A DNA stretch of 64,000 nt from Adiantum capillus-veneris (lineage: Eukaryota > Streptophyta > Polypodiopsida > Polypodiales > Pteridaceae). How positions within the stretch are numbered: position 1 is the first letter of the stretch; each line of letters begins with the position of its first letter. The stretch is taken from the NCBI GenBank assembly GCA_014529385.2, contig CM043967.1:8462501-8526500 (forward strand), read 5' to 3'. Of the stretch, positions 9,501-22,031 are shown piece after piece. The position numbers were made by a program, and so were the translations under genes. The notes beneath the pieces were generated by a model that did no database searches, had not been told where the DNA came from, and saw only the letters and a program-made list of their open reading frames with translations.

Positions 9501-12419
9501 GTCGCCGAGCCGTGGCCTAATTTCATCATAACTAGGTATTTATACTTTCAAATCAAAAACTAAGCATAGGCGGGGTATTGGGGCATCATTGCTAAGCATT
9601 TAGATGCATTCTGGGTCGAAAACGACTAGGTCAAAAATCCACTGCTGTTAATAATCGCGATTTTGGAACTTGACCTAAAGTGGGGTTTGAGACCATAAGC
9701 ATGTGTGCTTAGGTCTTATAAACATGTCCTAGAAGTTTTGTTACGTTTGGATGTCATTTGATGCTGTAACGGATGTGATTTGTTTGCCGATGAGCGATTG
9801 GCTTTTGGTGATTTCAATCACTTGAGTGTAGCTTGAGTTAGATGCGAGTTGTTAGTTGTTTTCTGAGAGATTGACAACCTCTTGTAGCCTCTATTCACTA
9901 GTCGAGTCAGCTTCATCCCATGGATTGACAATTTAATCGTGGTTCTCACTAATACTGCAATAAGATAGGATGGTGAGGTAAGACATGCAATCAATGGCCC
10001 TTCCAACTACTAAGGCCATTAACATTTTAAAAGTCTCCTTTTCTTTTTTGAATTTATCACAAATTCCTTTCCAAATTAGTCTCTTGGTGGTACCCCAAAA
10101 AGTGAAATAGTGGTACCACCAATACATGCTTAAACCCAAAGGCAAAGGCAAGCTGGACAGAGGTAATGGTGATAAAAATTTGACAAAGGAGAATGACATG
10201 GCACATGTGGTGGCAATCACAATGGACACAACACCAGATTTCTAGTCAAGAGGTAGTTGCCGCCACTAGCTTCAGCTAGAGAGAGGCAATCGGTGCTCCC
10301 TATAATTAATTTGGACCCTTGTGTTGGATTTCAAGTTAGCGGTGTCTGAACTCGTGGGTTGGACTTCAAGACACATGCATCTGGTAAGGAATCAATTAGA
10401 TGTATCTAAAACACTATGTATGAGTGCATCATTCATTATTGTTGGTCAGATTATGGATAGGATATGTTTCAAAGTTCATTATCTCAGAGTATTTTGGACG
10501 TGATGTGTTCACAATTCATGAATAAGGATTCTTGGGCGTACTGTGGTCTACAACTCACTTTTCTACAAGGCAACCAATGTTCAAGATGGCATTCTTCTAA
10601 GGTACAAATCTGAGGGTAGCATAATTGAGGTGTATCCAGTAGACTGATCAACTATTGGGGTGTCCATGCTAGCTTCTTCATCACTTGGTCTCATTATTTA
10701 TGTCCACTATGAGATGTAGAGAGGGGAGGTTTTAAGTTTGCGAGCTTTCGTTTTTGAGTTTTTGGAATTAAAACCTTATTTTTGAGATTTTTAATGCTAA
10801 TATTACACTTAACGATATCTTCAAATATTATTGTGGCATGAGAAAAGTCTACATTGGATTGTGCAACACTTCAATCACCAAACAACCAAATGTAACAATA
10901 TGCATGCCTTTGCTATGGGAATGTATACTCATGCACATCTCTTATTACCATGAAATGTAACTTTAAGAAAATCATCATTTCTAAGTAGTTTTGATTCCAT
11001 AACATATTTTGAAGTATGAATAGAAAATAACATATTTGCCATAGTCTCAAAGTATCCTAGCAAATCATCTCAAGAAACCGCAAAACCAAACTAGATTCCA
11101 GGTAGCAATATGATATGTATATCATACCATATAGCAGACCTCCAATCACATAATCAATCAACATTCACCATAATGTTGTATCCAAGTCTTGTGGTTACCA
11201 TTTACAAGAAATGCACAAATCAAAACATCAAAATGAAATGTCTAATGAAAGCATATGTACCTATTCATGCTCAACTTTATGGAGACTATTATTGTCCTAT
11301 AATACTGATGACACTCACCTTAAATCTAACGTGTTGACAAACGAGAATGTCCTCATGATGAAGCATTTGTTCAAAGCACTCAAGAGCTTGTCATCCTTGC
11401 CCACCTTGAGTACACTTTGTTTTGGAAGCATTATAGAAGAATGCTAGGAGAAGTGAGATTCTTCAAGACACTTGCCATTGATGGATGCCAATTTGCATGT
11501 TATTTAAAAGCATTATACCCTCTACGAAAGCTTCTACATGAAGCTTATGAATGGTATATATGTTGTAAAAGTGGCATTCCAAAGTTGGTCATCTTGTATG
11601 AAGGTTATTATGGTAATTTCTTTGGCTAGCCTTTTCGAATTGAATCCCCAATTCAAGTCCATCATAGAGAGGATGATGATTATACAAAGAGAAGGAGGGC
11701 AAGAAAATGGAGATTGATGGAACGAGTTCTTGCGAGTATTTTGAGTGAATATCATACTTAGTATTTTGTCAAAAATACACAAGGGGAAGCTCCTCCACTG
11801 CCCCGCTCTTGGGCTCGACATACAAAACAAGGCTGCCTATAGCATTTTAAAACGCTGCAACAGCTCAATGATGGAACCATTGAGGAGGAAGTGGCGTTGT
11901 CACTAGCAAGAAGGGTAGCAGACTTGGCGTTTCAAAACTCTGTTAGAGGCCCCAACTTTGTCGTCATCTGTAGCATTTCAAAATGTTGCCAACCATGGAC
12001 ACCTCCTCCAAGCGTCTCAAAACGTTGTCGTTGGTGGAGATCCCAGCCGGCATCTCAAAACACTTTTTGACAAGTTGATAGGTTGCCATTGGTGCTCCCT
12101 ATGCCTAGCATTCAAAATGCTTCGACATGATATTGTTGCCACCGTAATATCAATGCCAATGGTTTAGAATTCAAATGCCACCACTGGCCCTTTGCTGTGT
12201 TTTGAAATGCCAGCATCCGATGCAAAAAGGCCCAGAACACTGGTCACAAGCACGCTAGTGCAAAACATTGTGTCTTCAAGGGCCCTCTTTGCATCGCCTT
12301 TCAAAGCATAGCTATAGGAGCCAAAAAACGTTGATCAAAATGCCACTAAAACTTTCGGTGTGCACTTAGCCTCTTCTTCAATTGTGTTGATTCTCTTCAT
12401 TGCGATCAAAGAGCATGAG
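9501..12419. other. Non-coding AT-rich stretch with a degenerate short repeat
   Basis: No coding frame here matches a known family; frames of 60-98 codons occur on both strands. Between about 11840 and 12200 a loose motif close to CATTTCAAAACGTTG recurs roughly eight times at irregular spacing, possibly a worn minisatellite. The rest holds nothing I can assign. Confidence 0.4.
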
Positions 12420-12431
12420 GCTCTTATACCA
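12420..12431 (-). promoter_or_regulatory. Primer-binding site remnant of a minus-strand Copia element
   Basis: GCTCTTATACCA is the reverse complement of TGGTATAAGAGC, one base from the Copia primer site. It is followed by TGTCAAA, the same junction seen at 37721-37739, so the two loci share a family. An LTR remnant should extend rightward from 12432. Confidence 0.55.
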
Positions 12432-12472
12432 TGTCAAATTGAATGATGTGGAAGCATAAAGAAATGGGGAGA

Positions 12473-12530
<58 letters not shown>

Positions 12531-12780
12531 TTAACATCTATGTGAGGCCAAAAACGGCTATGAGACAAATCAAGTATACATTTGTGTATATCTTCTGTCT
12601 ATCAAAAAAGGAAAAATGGTTTAGACTAGTGAAAAAATAAAAGAGAGAAGGACGTCTTGTGGGGGATAAAATCTATGGGGATGGGTGGAGCACTAGTACT
12701 AGGGATATGTGCATGTCTATATGCTGAGGGTAGTACAACCATGCAAATGCATCAATCTAGCTAGCTCCATCCTATGTTAA
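12432..12780 (-). mobile_element. Copia-3-family LTR remnant with (GA)n
   Basis: The first 40 bp (TGTCAAA, then GTGGAAGCATA) resemble the Copia-3 LTR at 37733. A (GA)n run at 12477-12527 occupies the same relative place as the GT/GA run in that copy. The outer edge is not definable. No coding sequence follows on the left. Confidence 0.4.
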
Positions 12781-12781
12781 T

Positions 12782-12807
12782 GGGGGGGGGGGGGGGGGGG
12801 GGGGGGG
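12782..12807. repeat. Poly-G tract (26 bp)
   Basis: An uninterrupted run of 26 G. A shorter C run lies at about 13090-13099. Such runs can form quadruplexes and are error-prone in assembly. Confidence 0.95.
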
Positions 12808-13059
12808 TGGTTAAAATGTAGTACATGGGAGGGTCAGGAGAAAGGGTTGCCTTGATGAATGCCTCTGGGTGAGCCATCATCTGAGCTCGTCTCACCTTGG
12901 CAGCTCGATGTGCTCGAGTTTGGATCTCCTTGATTTGTCTACGGTGGAGTCATGGGTCCTGGCCTCTGGTAGCCCGCAGGCATCGTTGGACTTGGCTTGC
13001 CTCAACTTGCTAAAGGGTCACTCCCCTCGGTGGGTCTGGGAGTGGAGGGGTGTAGCTCT

Positions 13060-15890
13060 CTGAAAGAAATCTATAAGCTATGACTAACACCCCCCCCCCC
13101 TTGGGTCTCTATCGGTGGCTATAGAAGTGTGTCCATGTGTCTCTGTATCTTTAGCAAGTAGCATCCCAACTGTCTTTGACCTCGAGAGTGCATGATATCA
13201 AGAAAGGTAGATTTTCCTCTGAATAAGGGCTTGTATTGGCCTCTCATATCCACATAAGCTCTACATCTGCAAACAAAATGCTCCTCACTCTCCAATTCCT
13301 CTCTGCATACTCTACACACACTCTCCTCCATGGAATGTCATGAGCTCGCACCACCTCAATCTCTAGTTTGTGTGATGACACTCTTACCTGACCAATTTCC
13401 ACCCGCGAGTTGTGTGGCATGTAGGTGTTCATATAGCATGGTTGTTGTATGAACCCATCCTCCACTATGATAAGAAAATGGTCTTTATAGTGTGATATCT
13501 TCTATCGGAAGGGAAATGTGATCCAAGTCTATCTGATATATAGCTGCCAGAGATCCTGTCGGATCATTATGTTTCTCTCACTACGTGAGAGATGAAGTTG
13601 GGGGGAATCGGGGTCGTACTGGAAAGGTGGGGAATCGGGGTCGTACTGGAAAGGTGGAAAACTCTCCAGGTCAAGGTAGTGTACATGTGCTCTGAACCAT
13701 GCTCTAATATGTGTGTACCATGCTCTATCGTATCCTATCTCTGATATCTGTATAGCTGACTCAAATGCTCATCGTGTGAGTCTATTGGTCCAGGAGCTCT
13801 TGCACTCTCTGGATGAAGTAGACCATCTGGAAGAGTGCCTCCACTACCGGGGGGGAAGGGCGGCAAGCTCTGCCCAAATGATGTCGGATGGCACATTGTG
13901 CTTGCCTCGAAATAGGCAAGAAATCATATAGATATGTGGTCTCTCAATCCGTGTCCATTGGCTATCTGTCAATCTAGGTGCCCACACTGCTGTTTCACAC
14001 ATCAAGGCTAGAGCGACTAAGGTGTCGAATAGCACCCCTTCATGTAGAGCTCCTAAAATTGTGCCTACTGATGGCATCTTTGCTATAGCATGGCCAGTGT
14101 TGCATATCCTCTGGTGAGTCTATCAGTGGCGGCTTGTGCCATGGAAAAGGGCCCCTTTCTGTTGGTGAATGTGACTCCCAGGTAGATGTAGGAGGTGACC
14201 ACCTTTACTGGTCCTCCTGCTGCCGTAAATGTGGTTGCTCGTCAAATCGCCCTAGATGTGTGGAAGACCATGTTTTTGGTTTTCCCAAGATTCACTATGA
14301 GTCCCCTGCCTATGCAAAAATCATTCAAAGCTCTCAGATGGCTGTATAGGCCCTGTAATGACTCTGAAATCATTAAAATTTCATCAACATATAACAGAAT
14401 GTGGATTGTGGTACGTGCTAGATCCGCTCATGTCCCTCCTACTCGTAGGATGTGGTCGAAGATCTCGTTGATGTAAACTCCAAATAGGGTTGGCGAGAGG
14501 GGGCATCCTTGCTTAAAACCAATGATTCTAGAAATAGACTCTGACATACCACCTGGGCAATGAACTCTCCCAGTCACTCTCTCATAGAGAGTATAGATGG
14601 CCCATATCATCTCTGAAGGTATCCCCAAACTCTAGAGTCATCGAAAGAGCCTTGGGACAATGTCAAACGCTTTGTGGAATCCACAAAGCCGCAGTAAAGC
14701 CTCTTGTTATGCACCTTTTCCCCATCAATGAGGCAGCACAGAATGAAGAGTGGTTGATTTTTGAGAAGGTCCACCTAAACCCTGCCTCGCCCAGGAGCCC
14801 GTAGGCCCTCAACCTCCCCGTAAGAACTAAGCTCAGCCTCAAGAACTGCCCCATATAGCTTGGCCATTGCATGGCTGATCATGATAGTCTTGTAACTCCT
14901 TGGGTCCACAGTGTCTTTAGTCGTGTGGATTGGCACAATGGTGTGCCAGGTCCACTCTCCCCTATAGCCCGATTGAATGCATGTGCAATCAACGGGGCTA
15001 TCGTGGCAACTGTGTAAACTGAGGTGCTCACTCTGTAAACCTGTATGGTCTGATGATCGACGGTGTTGTAGTCGGTGGATGGCCTTCTTGATCATCTTTG
15101 CTGTGAAGAAGGAGGAGATTGTGGGTCGAGGCCCGGGAGGTTGTGGAATCGGAGGCTGGTTCGACACCTCATAGAGTTTCTTTGCGTAGTTGTGCCATAC
15201 TTGTGGATCCTCAATGGGGGTAGTCGATCGTGGCTCCTAGAGGGTGCACCATGCTCTGGCATTGTCCATGCTCATGAATAGGTGATATAGCTCTAGCTTA
15301 TGTGCCTCCTTAGAAGCTCTCCATTTTCGGTGTGTGAGTGTCTTCATCTAGCGTATGGCCTCTCGATCAATGGTTTCTCCAAGATCCCGTTGTGCACGCA
15401 ACCGACGGTAGAGATCTTTGCACTCATCATCGTACCAATGATCCTGTGGCATGGTCCATGGGGGGAGTGTGGCATGTATGGGTGGTGTGTGGGAAAGAGA
15501 TGATGGATGATGTCTAAAGAACAGATGTGATGTGAGAGGCAAGCATAGGTAGCGGTGTAGAGGGGTGGAGCAGAACAAATCCCTTCTTGACCTCTACCAA
15601 GTATAAGGGGGCTAGCTCATGTGTGAAATGGATTGTGGTGTGTGGGGTGCGCGTCATGGGTGTGTGGGGTGTGGCGTCGTTAGCGAAGGATAATGCAAGA
15701 TAGGTGTGGGTGGGATGGTGAAAGATCTAAGTAGGTGGGTGGCCTCTCTAGGTCCATGATCTAATCCATGGTGCCCCCCCAACACCCCGACTGCGACTCC
15801 ATGTGTTATGCATGTTAGTCCTCTTGAAGTAGGCCATTGTGCCACCCAGTTATAATTAACAAGGTAGTGTTGGGATCCTAATCTGCGCAA
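13060..15890 (-). pseudogene. LINE-type non-LTR retrotransposon, decayed reverse transcriptase
   Basis: Minus-strand frames, read from 15890 down, give the order of a LINE ORF2. WYDDECKDLYRRLRAQRDL at 15348-15578 matches the linker after the endonuclease. KAIHRLQHRRSSDHTGLQSE and SYKTIMISHAMAKLYGAVLE (14775-15167) match the start of reverse transcriptase. CGFVDSTKRL near 14690 is motif A, and GFKQGCPLSPTLFGVYIN (14428-14628) is motif B. LLYVDEILMISESL near 14370 is motif C, with Glu in place of the second catalytic Asp. HLRALNDFCIGRGLIVNLGK follows. A Cys-rich tail, CRVCREELESEEHFVCRCRAY (13119-13331), ends the protein. Stops and frameshifts are frequent, including an in-frame TGA just before motif C. 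The endonuclease domain is not clearly seen. Not functional. Confidence 0.88.
13602..13655. repeat. Tandem duplication, 27-bp unit x2
   Basis: GGGGAATCGGGGTCGTACTG followed by GAAAGGT occurs twice in direct succession inside the decayed LINE. It is a local slippage event. Confidence 0.85.
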
Positions 15891-16737
15891 ATGATATCCG
15901 TACTTTGAAGACTTGTGTACAACAAGATCCCAATCTTGAAAGAACCAAATTCCATCAAAAGCTACTAACCAAACTCCATCAAAAGCTACAAACCAAATTC
16001 CATCAAAAGCAGTCCTCTGCAGTCATGGGCAAGATATAGGATTTACCTACCTCTTTTGACTTCAATTACTATTTTCCAATCCACCACTTGACACATATTT
16101 GTGCAACGATGTGAACCCATTGAGTCCTGAGCCTGCACCAATATCGTTTTGTGGGATGGTTTAAAACCATAGAAAAAGCATTATGAGACTCGCAGATCCC
16201 CACCCAATACAAGGCAAAGCCAAATTGCAACCCCTCTGAGTCTCAAACCTCCATCGTGTCTCACTGCCATACCGTATTCCTTCACGAGCTCATGTCGACT
16301 GCCCTTTTGCATGGGCACCACCCATCCCGCTTGCTACTTGCCTCCACCCCACTTTGCACCATGGCAACACACAAGCGTTGTTTTGCTAATCTTGATCTCG
16401 ATTAACCTAGTCCCGACTCCCAACCCTCCTCCCACTTCGAATCTTAATATCCTACATTCAATGTACATTGGCTTAAGAGAAAAAGAGAAGTGTGTTATTT
16501 TCAATAGCTTGTCGAATACTCAATTAGAATCTATCATTTCCACAACCATTGATCTCTTATTCTTAGAAATGAGCACCTTAGTAGCGATTAGCAACTTTTC
16601 TTTAGTTTGTAGAACATCAAAAGTCACTTCTTACTTTTAGCTAACAAAAAAGAGATGTCATCTCTATGGCCTTTGCCCTTTGGGCAGGCCAAAAAATGGA
16701 GGGGGGAGAGGAACATAGTAATTTTTATACATGAAAA
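15891..16737. other. Non-coding stretch with a 23-bp triplicate
   Basis: Three near-identical direct repeats containing CCAAATTCCATCAAAAGC lie at about 15943-16010. A 109-codon open frame at 16311-16640 has no recognisable domain and low complexity, and I do not call it a gene. Confidence 0.5.
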
Positions 16738-16752
16738 TCTATACTACTATTA
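16738..16752 (+). mobile_element. Candidate Helitron 5' terminus
   Basis: TCTATACTACTATTA matches the published plant Helitron 5' consensus TCTMTAYTAMYHNWN at every position. It is preceded by an A, as expected for insertion between A and T. I did not find a convincing 3' hairpin with CTRR, so the element length is unknown. No Rep/helicase coding sequence is present. Confidence 0.4.
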
Positions 16753-16943
16753 AAGCGGGGAGGGATTTCGGGTCCTCCCTGCCATGTGGAGGTCTCTCCG
16801 CATTTGACTACTTCCGGCTGAGGATTTCGGAGAGAGAGGTTGAAGTGGCATCCGCTATACAAATTAGAAAGCCGCCCGCAATTCATTTCGCGCGAGCTAC
16901 TTGAAATCTCTGAAGCATGAGAGAGGGGCTTAGCCGGTTGGTG

Positions 16944-16948
<5 letters not shown>

Positions 16949-16978
<30 letters not shown>
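16949..16978. repeat. (GA)n microsatellite
   Basis: About 28 bp of perfect GA repeat. Confidence 0.95.
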
Positions 16979-16983
<5 letters not shown>

Positions 16984-17079
16984 AGTTAGCAGTGGCTAAC
17001 ACAGGCTACACCAATTATGCATCAAGCGAGAGATATGCTATGGATGTGACTCACTATTTTCTACTCATTGTGGTGAAAG

Positions 17080-17837
17080 CCTTTAAAAGGAAGTCTTTAT
17101 GCAAAGAGGCTTCATTCTTGAGGATCCACTTTTGAGAGCTCTCTCTCTTTTGAGTGTTCACTCTATGGCTTAGCCTTGAGCTTAATGCTTATGCTTAAGA
17201 GGCTAGTACTAATCCATTGTAATTAGAGAAGCTCGATTAATCTAATTCCTATTTTACTAATTAGTCTTATCTTCTCTACATTTCATTATGTCATGAAGTA
17301 GTATTACACTCTCATTATTCTAGATTTGAAAGAGATATGTACTTCTTGCTTTGATCTTAACTCTCTTCTTCCCTAAGTATTTCAGTTAGTTGATTACTTC
17401 TCTAATTCCCTTGATTAGTAGTGTGTGTGTGTACTCTTGGTCATGTCATTAGAGTTTGTGCCTCATTGTGTGCTTAAGTGTGTGAAGGTTTAAGAGCCTT
17501 GAGCTCAATGCCACTTGTGTGTGATGTGATTAGAGTACCATGGTTAGCATGTGATGATTGAGAAAGCCAACTTCAATGCAATTAGTGTGTGCTTTGATCA
17601 CGGATGCTTGTGTTCTTATGACTCCATAAGATTGGCAAGTCAGACTTCGGTGGACTTGATGATGTTTAGAGTTAGTCTTGCCATGGCTAATCTCTACTTG
17701 CATTGGAGAGGTATTCTCTTGAATCCTCTATTTCTATTCATTCGATGCTCGTGCTTCCATGCCCTAGCCGGGTTGCCGATCCACGGATTTGATAATTTTG
17801 TGTGGGTTGCGATTAGGTCATTGAATGTCTCCTAACA
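17080..17837 (+). mobile_element. 3' part of an LTR (Tat/Athila-like Ty3/gypsy)
   Basis: The stretch ends in CCTAACA immediately before a tRNA-Asp primer site, so it is the end of a 5' LTR. TTTAAAAGG near 17081 could be its TATA box. The left edge cannot be placed; it may lie upstream of 17080. No matching second LTR is visible in the window. Confidence 0.55.
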
Positions 17838-17839
17838 TT

Positions 17840-17859
17840 TGGCGCCGTTGTCGGGGATC
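17840..17859 (+). promoter_or_regulatory. Primer-binding site, tRNA-Asp type
   Basis: TGGCGCCGTTGTCGGGGATC, two bases after the LTR end, differs by one base from the primer site TGGCGCCGTTGCCGGGGATC, which is typical of plant Tat/Athila Ty3/gypsy elements and of large non-autonomous LARDs. Confidence 0.85.
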
Positions 17860-20150
17860 GATAACCTAAGCTAGTGAGTATAGGATGTTTAGAACAGAGT
17901 AATTTCACTCCTAGTTTCATTGGTTTTTGAGTGTGTGCATTGCTCAATTTTGGTTTGATTTGATAACGTTTATGAAAAAAATTGATGCTAATTTTGAGTT
18001 ATGAATATCCTAAACCTCCAATTTCACCCTCAATTTCACTAATTTCATACTAACTCTTGCTAATTTCGCTTCATTTTCATCATTAATTGTTCTAATTTCG
18101 TGCTAATTTTCACTGATTTTCACTAATTTTGACTAACTTTGCTAACCTAACCGCTAACATTTGATGTGTAATGTATGATTAATCCCCTTATAAGAGGTGG
18201 AATCATCACTCTAATCAAGTTAATTGTGCTAATTTATGTCTAATTTGATGATTTGAGTGTTTGATTTTTGGCCTACAATGGTCAATTTTGGAGCCGATTT
18301 GATGGTGCACACACTTGTGTGTGCAATGATGCGTCTTTGCATGGAGCAAAGGAATAGCTTGGAGTGTAATTACGATGTAAGTGCACTCACTTGCTCATGT
18401 TAATTCTTGATTGATTAATGTGGTTCAATGTGTGCTAATTATTTGCTAAAATTAGGTGTGTAAATCAATTGACCTACACTTTGCAGGTAATTTAATTCAC
18501 TTGGAATGAAATTGATGGTCAAACTTTGACTAATGAAATTTGTGTGTATCAAGATAATGCTTAATTCTCATCAATAATTTATGTGTGTGCATAAAAATCA
18601 TTGTGTGTGTGATGCACCAAAGAGGAAAAAAACTGCCAAAAATTTCAAATATGTGTGCACCTAATCTTGAGTGAGTGCATGCATAGAAATTGATGCAATT
18701 GATAGTATATGAGTGTTCAATTATGTAATTGATGTGTATGCTAGGGTAATTCAATCATTGGATAAACCTAAATGCCAAAAAATTGGGCAAAGATTGAGTG
18801 TGTGTGCCCATCCATGACCACTTGATTTTCAATGATTGATGGTCAATTGGGGCACCCAAATGATTTTTGATCATGGAATGTTCATGAAAAGTGTATGCAA
18901 TCATAGGTGTAAGCATAAATGCATTGCCAATTGAGCCAAATTTGATCTTTTGTGCTTAATTTTTGAGTGTGTGCATTGCTTGATTGGGTCAAAATAATGT
19001 TAATTTTTTAGAAATTGAGCATGCATGCATTTCCTTATGCTTGGTCAAGTGTGAAATTTGAGCATTGCAATGTGAAATTGATAGATTATGTGTATAAATT
19101 TTTTGCTTAAATTTGGGTATGTGTGCCAATTAATGGAATGTGCAATCCGGTGCTTGAATGAATAATTGGTATTTTTTACCAATTATGATGATTAATTTTG
19201 TCAAATAATTGATGTGTGGGTCACAATTGGCTTTGAGAATTGAGATAGATTACTCAATTGGTACTCAATTGTGTAAATTTTTACTGCATTATCATGCTAA
19301 TGATGAATCAATTTGATGAACATGGAAAAAATACATTAATGTGTGTGCCTATGCAATGACATTATCTATCCATTTAACGATGAATGATTGGTGTCTCATC
19401 TCACTAATCATGATAATTGCAAGACCCAAAAGATTGGTAAGTGCATCATTTGAAAATCGGTGTGGATGACTCAATTGATATGCAAATGAGGATGCTTTTA
19501 TGTATTGACATTGTTGTGTATGCCAATTTGATTGGATATGGTAAGAATTTCAGTGATTTGTGCATTTGGAGATGCCATAATTATATGTGTGTAACCTCAC
19601 AAATCAAGATGACAAATCCGAGGGGGTTTGGATGATAAGAGTGATGAATCTTGTGATGGTTGGTAGTCGGGTTTGCAATGGCCAAGGACAATTAGATCAC
19701 TCATCTTGTGAGCATGCAATGTTTAATTGATGAAGTGAAAACCAAATTTGTGCACAAATTCTTTCAAATTCAAAGTGTGTGTCAATGATCTTTTGGAATA
19801 GTATGGTGAACGAATTAATGAGAATTTTTTATATTTTGACAAGATATGGCTTAAATTCTCATTAGGTTGTTCATTGTATGATGAGTGTGCATATAAACCT
19901 TGTGCTTACAAAATTGCAATTGGATCAAGAGGAATGGAGAGATTGGGACATGGTATATGCATTAATTGAACTAGTACCACCAATTGATTGTGAATTGATT
20001 CAACTTTGAAATGGAAATCAAAATTGTATGCACACACAAATTCCAATCAAAGTGGGGTTCAGATGACAGATTACATGTTGTTATGCGCAAATTTTTGGTA
20101 TAAATAGTGATAATATTAGTCTTGTATGTGTGCAAAGAGAGCCAAGATTT
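17860..20150 (+). other. Long AT-rich non-coding leader after the tRNA-Asp primer site
   Basis: About 2.3 kb with no frame over about 75 codons. It is dominated by recurring words such as GTGTGTGC, CAATTGAT and ACTAATTTC. No gag or pol motif is visible. Such a leader fits a LARD or the long 5' region of an Athila/Tat element whose coding part lies outside or has been lost. Confidence 0.5.
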
Positions 20151-20640
20151 GCTTCGAACTTGGGAGCTTAGGGTGATTTAAGGGAGATGTTAATATTGAT
20201 ATGTGACATTTACTACTTAGATGAGCCTCATTGTTAGACCCCATGTGCACATAACTCCTGGTGGGAGCACCCCTAAGAAAGACATTTTGCCAAGATGAGA
20301 AGGATATAAAATCATTGCCAGGTATCAATGGCCGCCAACTAGCCGTTGCTCCTGCTTGTGATGAGACCCACACCTACGTCCCTCTCATTGGCCCACGACC
20401 TACCTCAATAGTTGTCGTTCTTGGCCACTTGCGAGCTAATTTGGTTTCAATCACTCACACACCCATGCTCGACCTGGTCGCCCCAAAACTGCCATTACTT
20501 TCGCCTACAAATGATGGAACGCCATCGTGGCCTCCTTGCAAACCTCGCATGTGTTGGCCTTATCCTCCACCCGCCATCCTGGCTTACCCGCATGCTCTCA
20601 ACCCCGTGGTCCCCACCCACTAATTGGTCTTTGGACCCTT

Positions 20641-20681
<41 letters not shown>

Positions 20682-21336
20682 GTGGCAGCCATGATTAGCC
20701 TCGCTCTGACCACGCTGCATCACACACACGTTGCTGCTGCTGACACAGGGTCGACCCCACCCACTGTGCTCATGGCTGTTTTGCTCGCAAGCTTCGACCC
20801 ACACACAAGCGCGTGTCGGCTGCAGCATGTTCCCTGGGGCCTGCAGTAGTGCAGTGTGTTCTACTTGAAAACCCCAAACACAAACACACGCAGACCTCAT
20901 AGAATTGCCGCTCGCCAGAGTGTCCACCCCTCAGCTATGGCACTTGCCTTTGCGCTGCCAACAAGCAGCATAATTTTTAAAAGAAACACACACGATTGAT
21001 CACACAACATTTTTATAAAAAATGAGAAAAGTTAAAAACTATTAAAGGTGGATTCCCACCCCATGGCTTGGCTCGGAAGGGAATATGGGACAAGAACACT
21101 CTATATGTATATTGTGTCGTGATCGATAGTTTTTTTCTCTAAGATTGTATCGTCAACTTGTGGTGATTCATGCATTTTGTGGTACTTGATGTCAATTAAA
21201 AAAGCTATATGCACTAAACAATGATGAATTTTAAAGAAAAAAATGATAGATGCTTCACCATTTCTGCTAACGAGGGTGCATGAGAAAGGGCTCTGCCAGC
21301 TATACACGCGCGCGCGCACACACACACACACACACA

Positions 21337-21386
<50 letters not shown>

Positions 21387-21532
21387 ACCAAGAGCAATGA
21401 GATGCTCACAACCTCCTATCCCACTCTCTAGATGCTCCTTGGTGAACCTTGCACCAACGACCTCCACAAAGCGGGGAACTGCAAGCTCTGCGCCAACCAA
21501 GCCCAAGCACGCTAGATGTCGTCATGTTCCTT

Positions 21533-21590
<58 letters not shown>

Positions 21591-21717
21591 AGTCTCATGT
21601 TATTGCACGTACATCAGCCTGCACGCCGTCTACTGCCTGCACATCTCCCGTCATGATTCCCTAGAGATGTGACAATCGGATTACTGCACCTCTCAACCTG
21701 CACGCTATCTACCGTCA

Positions 21718-21763
<46 letters not shown>

Positions 21764-21969
21764 TTACTGCACCTCCATCAACCTGCACGTCATCTTTTGC
21801 TGCACGTGATCTGCTGTCATGGTCCCTCATAGCTGTGACAATCATGGTGCGAGTCACAGCACGAGCCGCGATAGTCCGAGTGCAAGTCAAAGAGGGGTGG
21901 GGGGTGATTTTATTAATGCCACGTGGCTGGGCAACTTGGGATTTATCTATGCCCGTCATGGTGCTTGCG

Positions 21970-22031
<62 letters not shown>

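Noticed and set aside
20412-20927. Frames of up to 145 codons on both strands with His-Thr or Cys-Val runs
   Set aside because: They are translations of CA/GT microsatellites and overlap on opposite strands; no domain outside the repeat.
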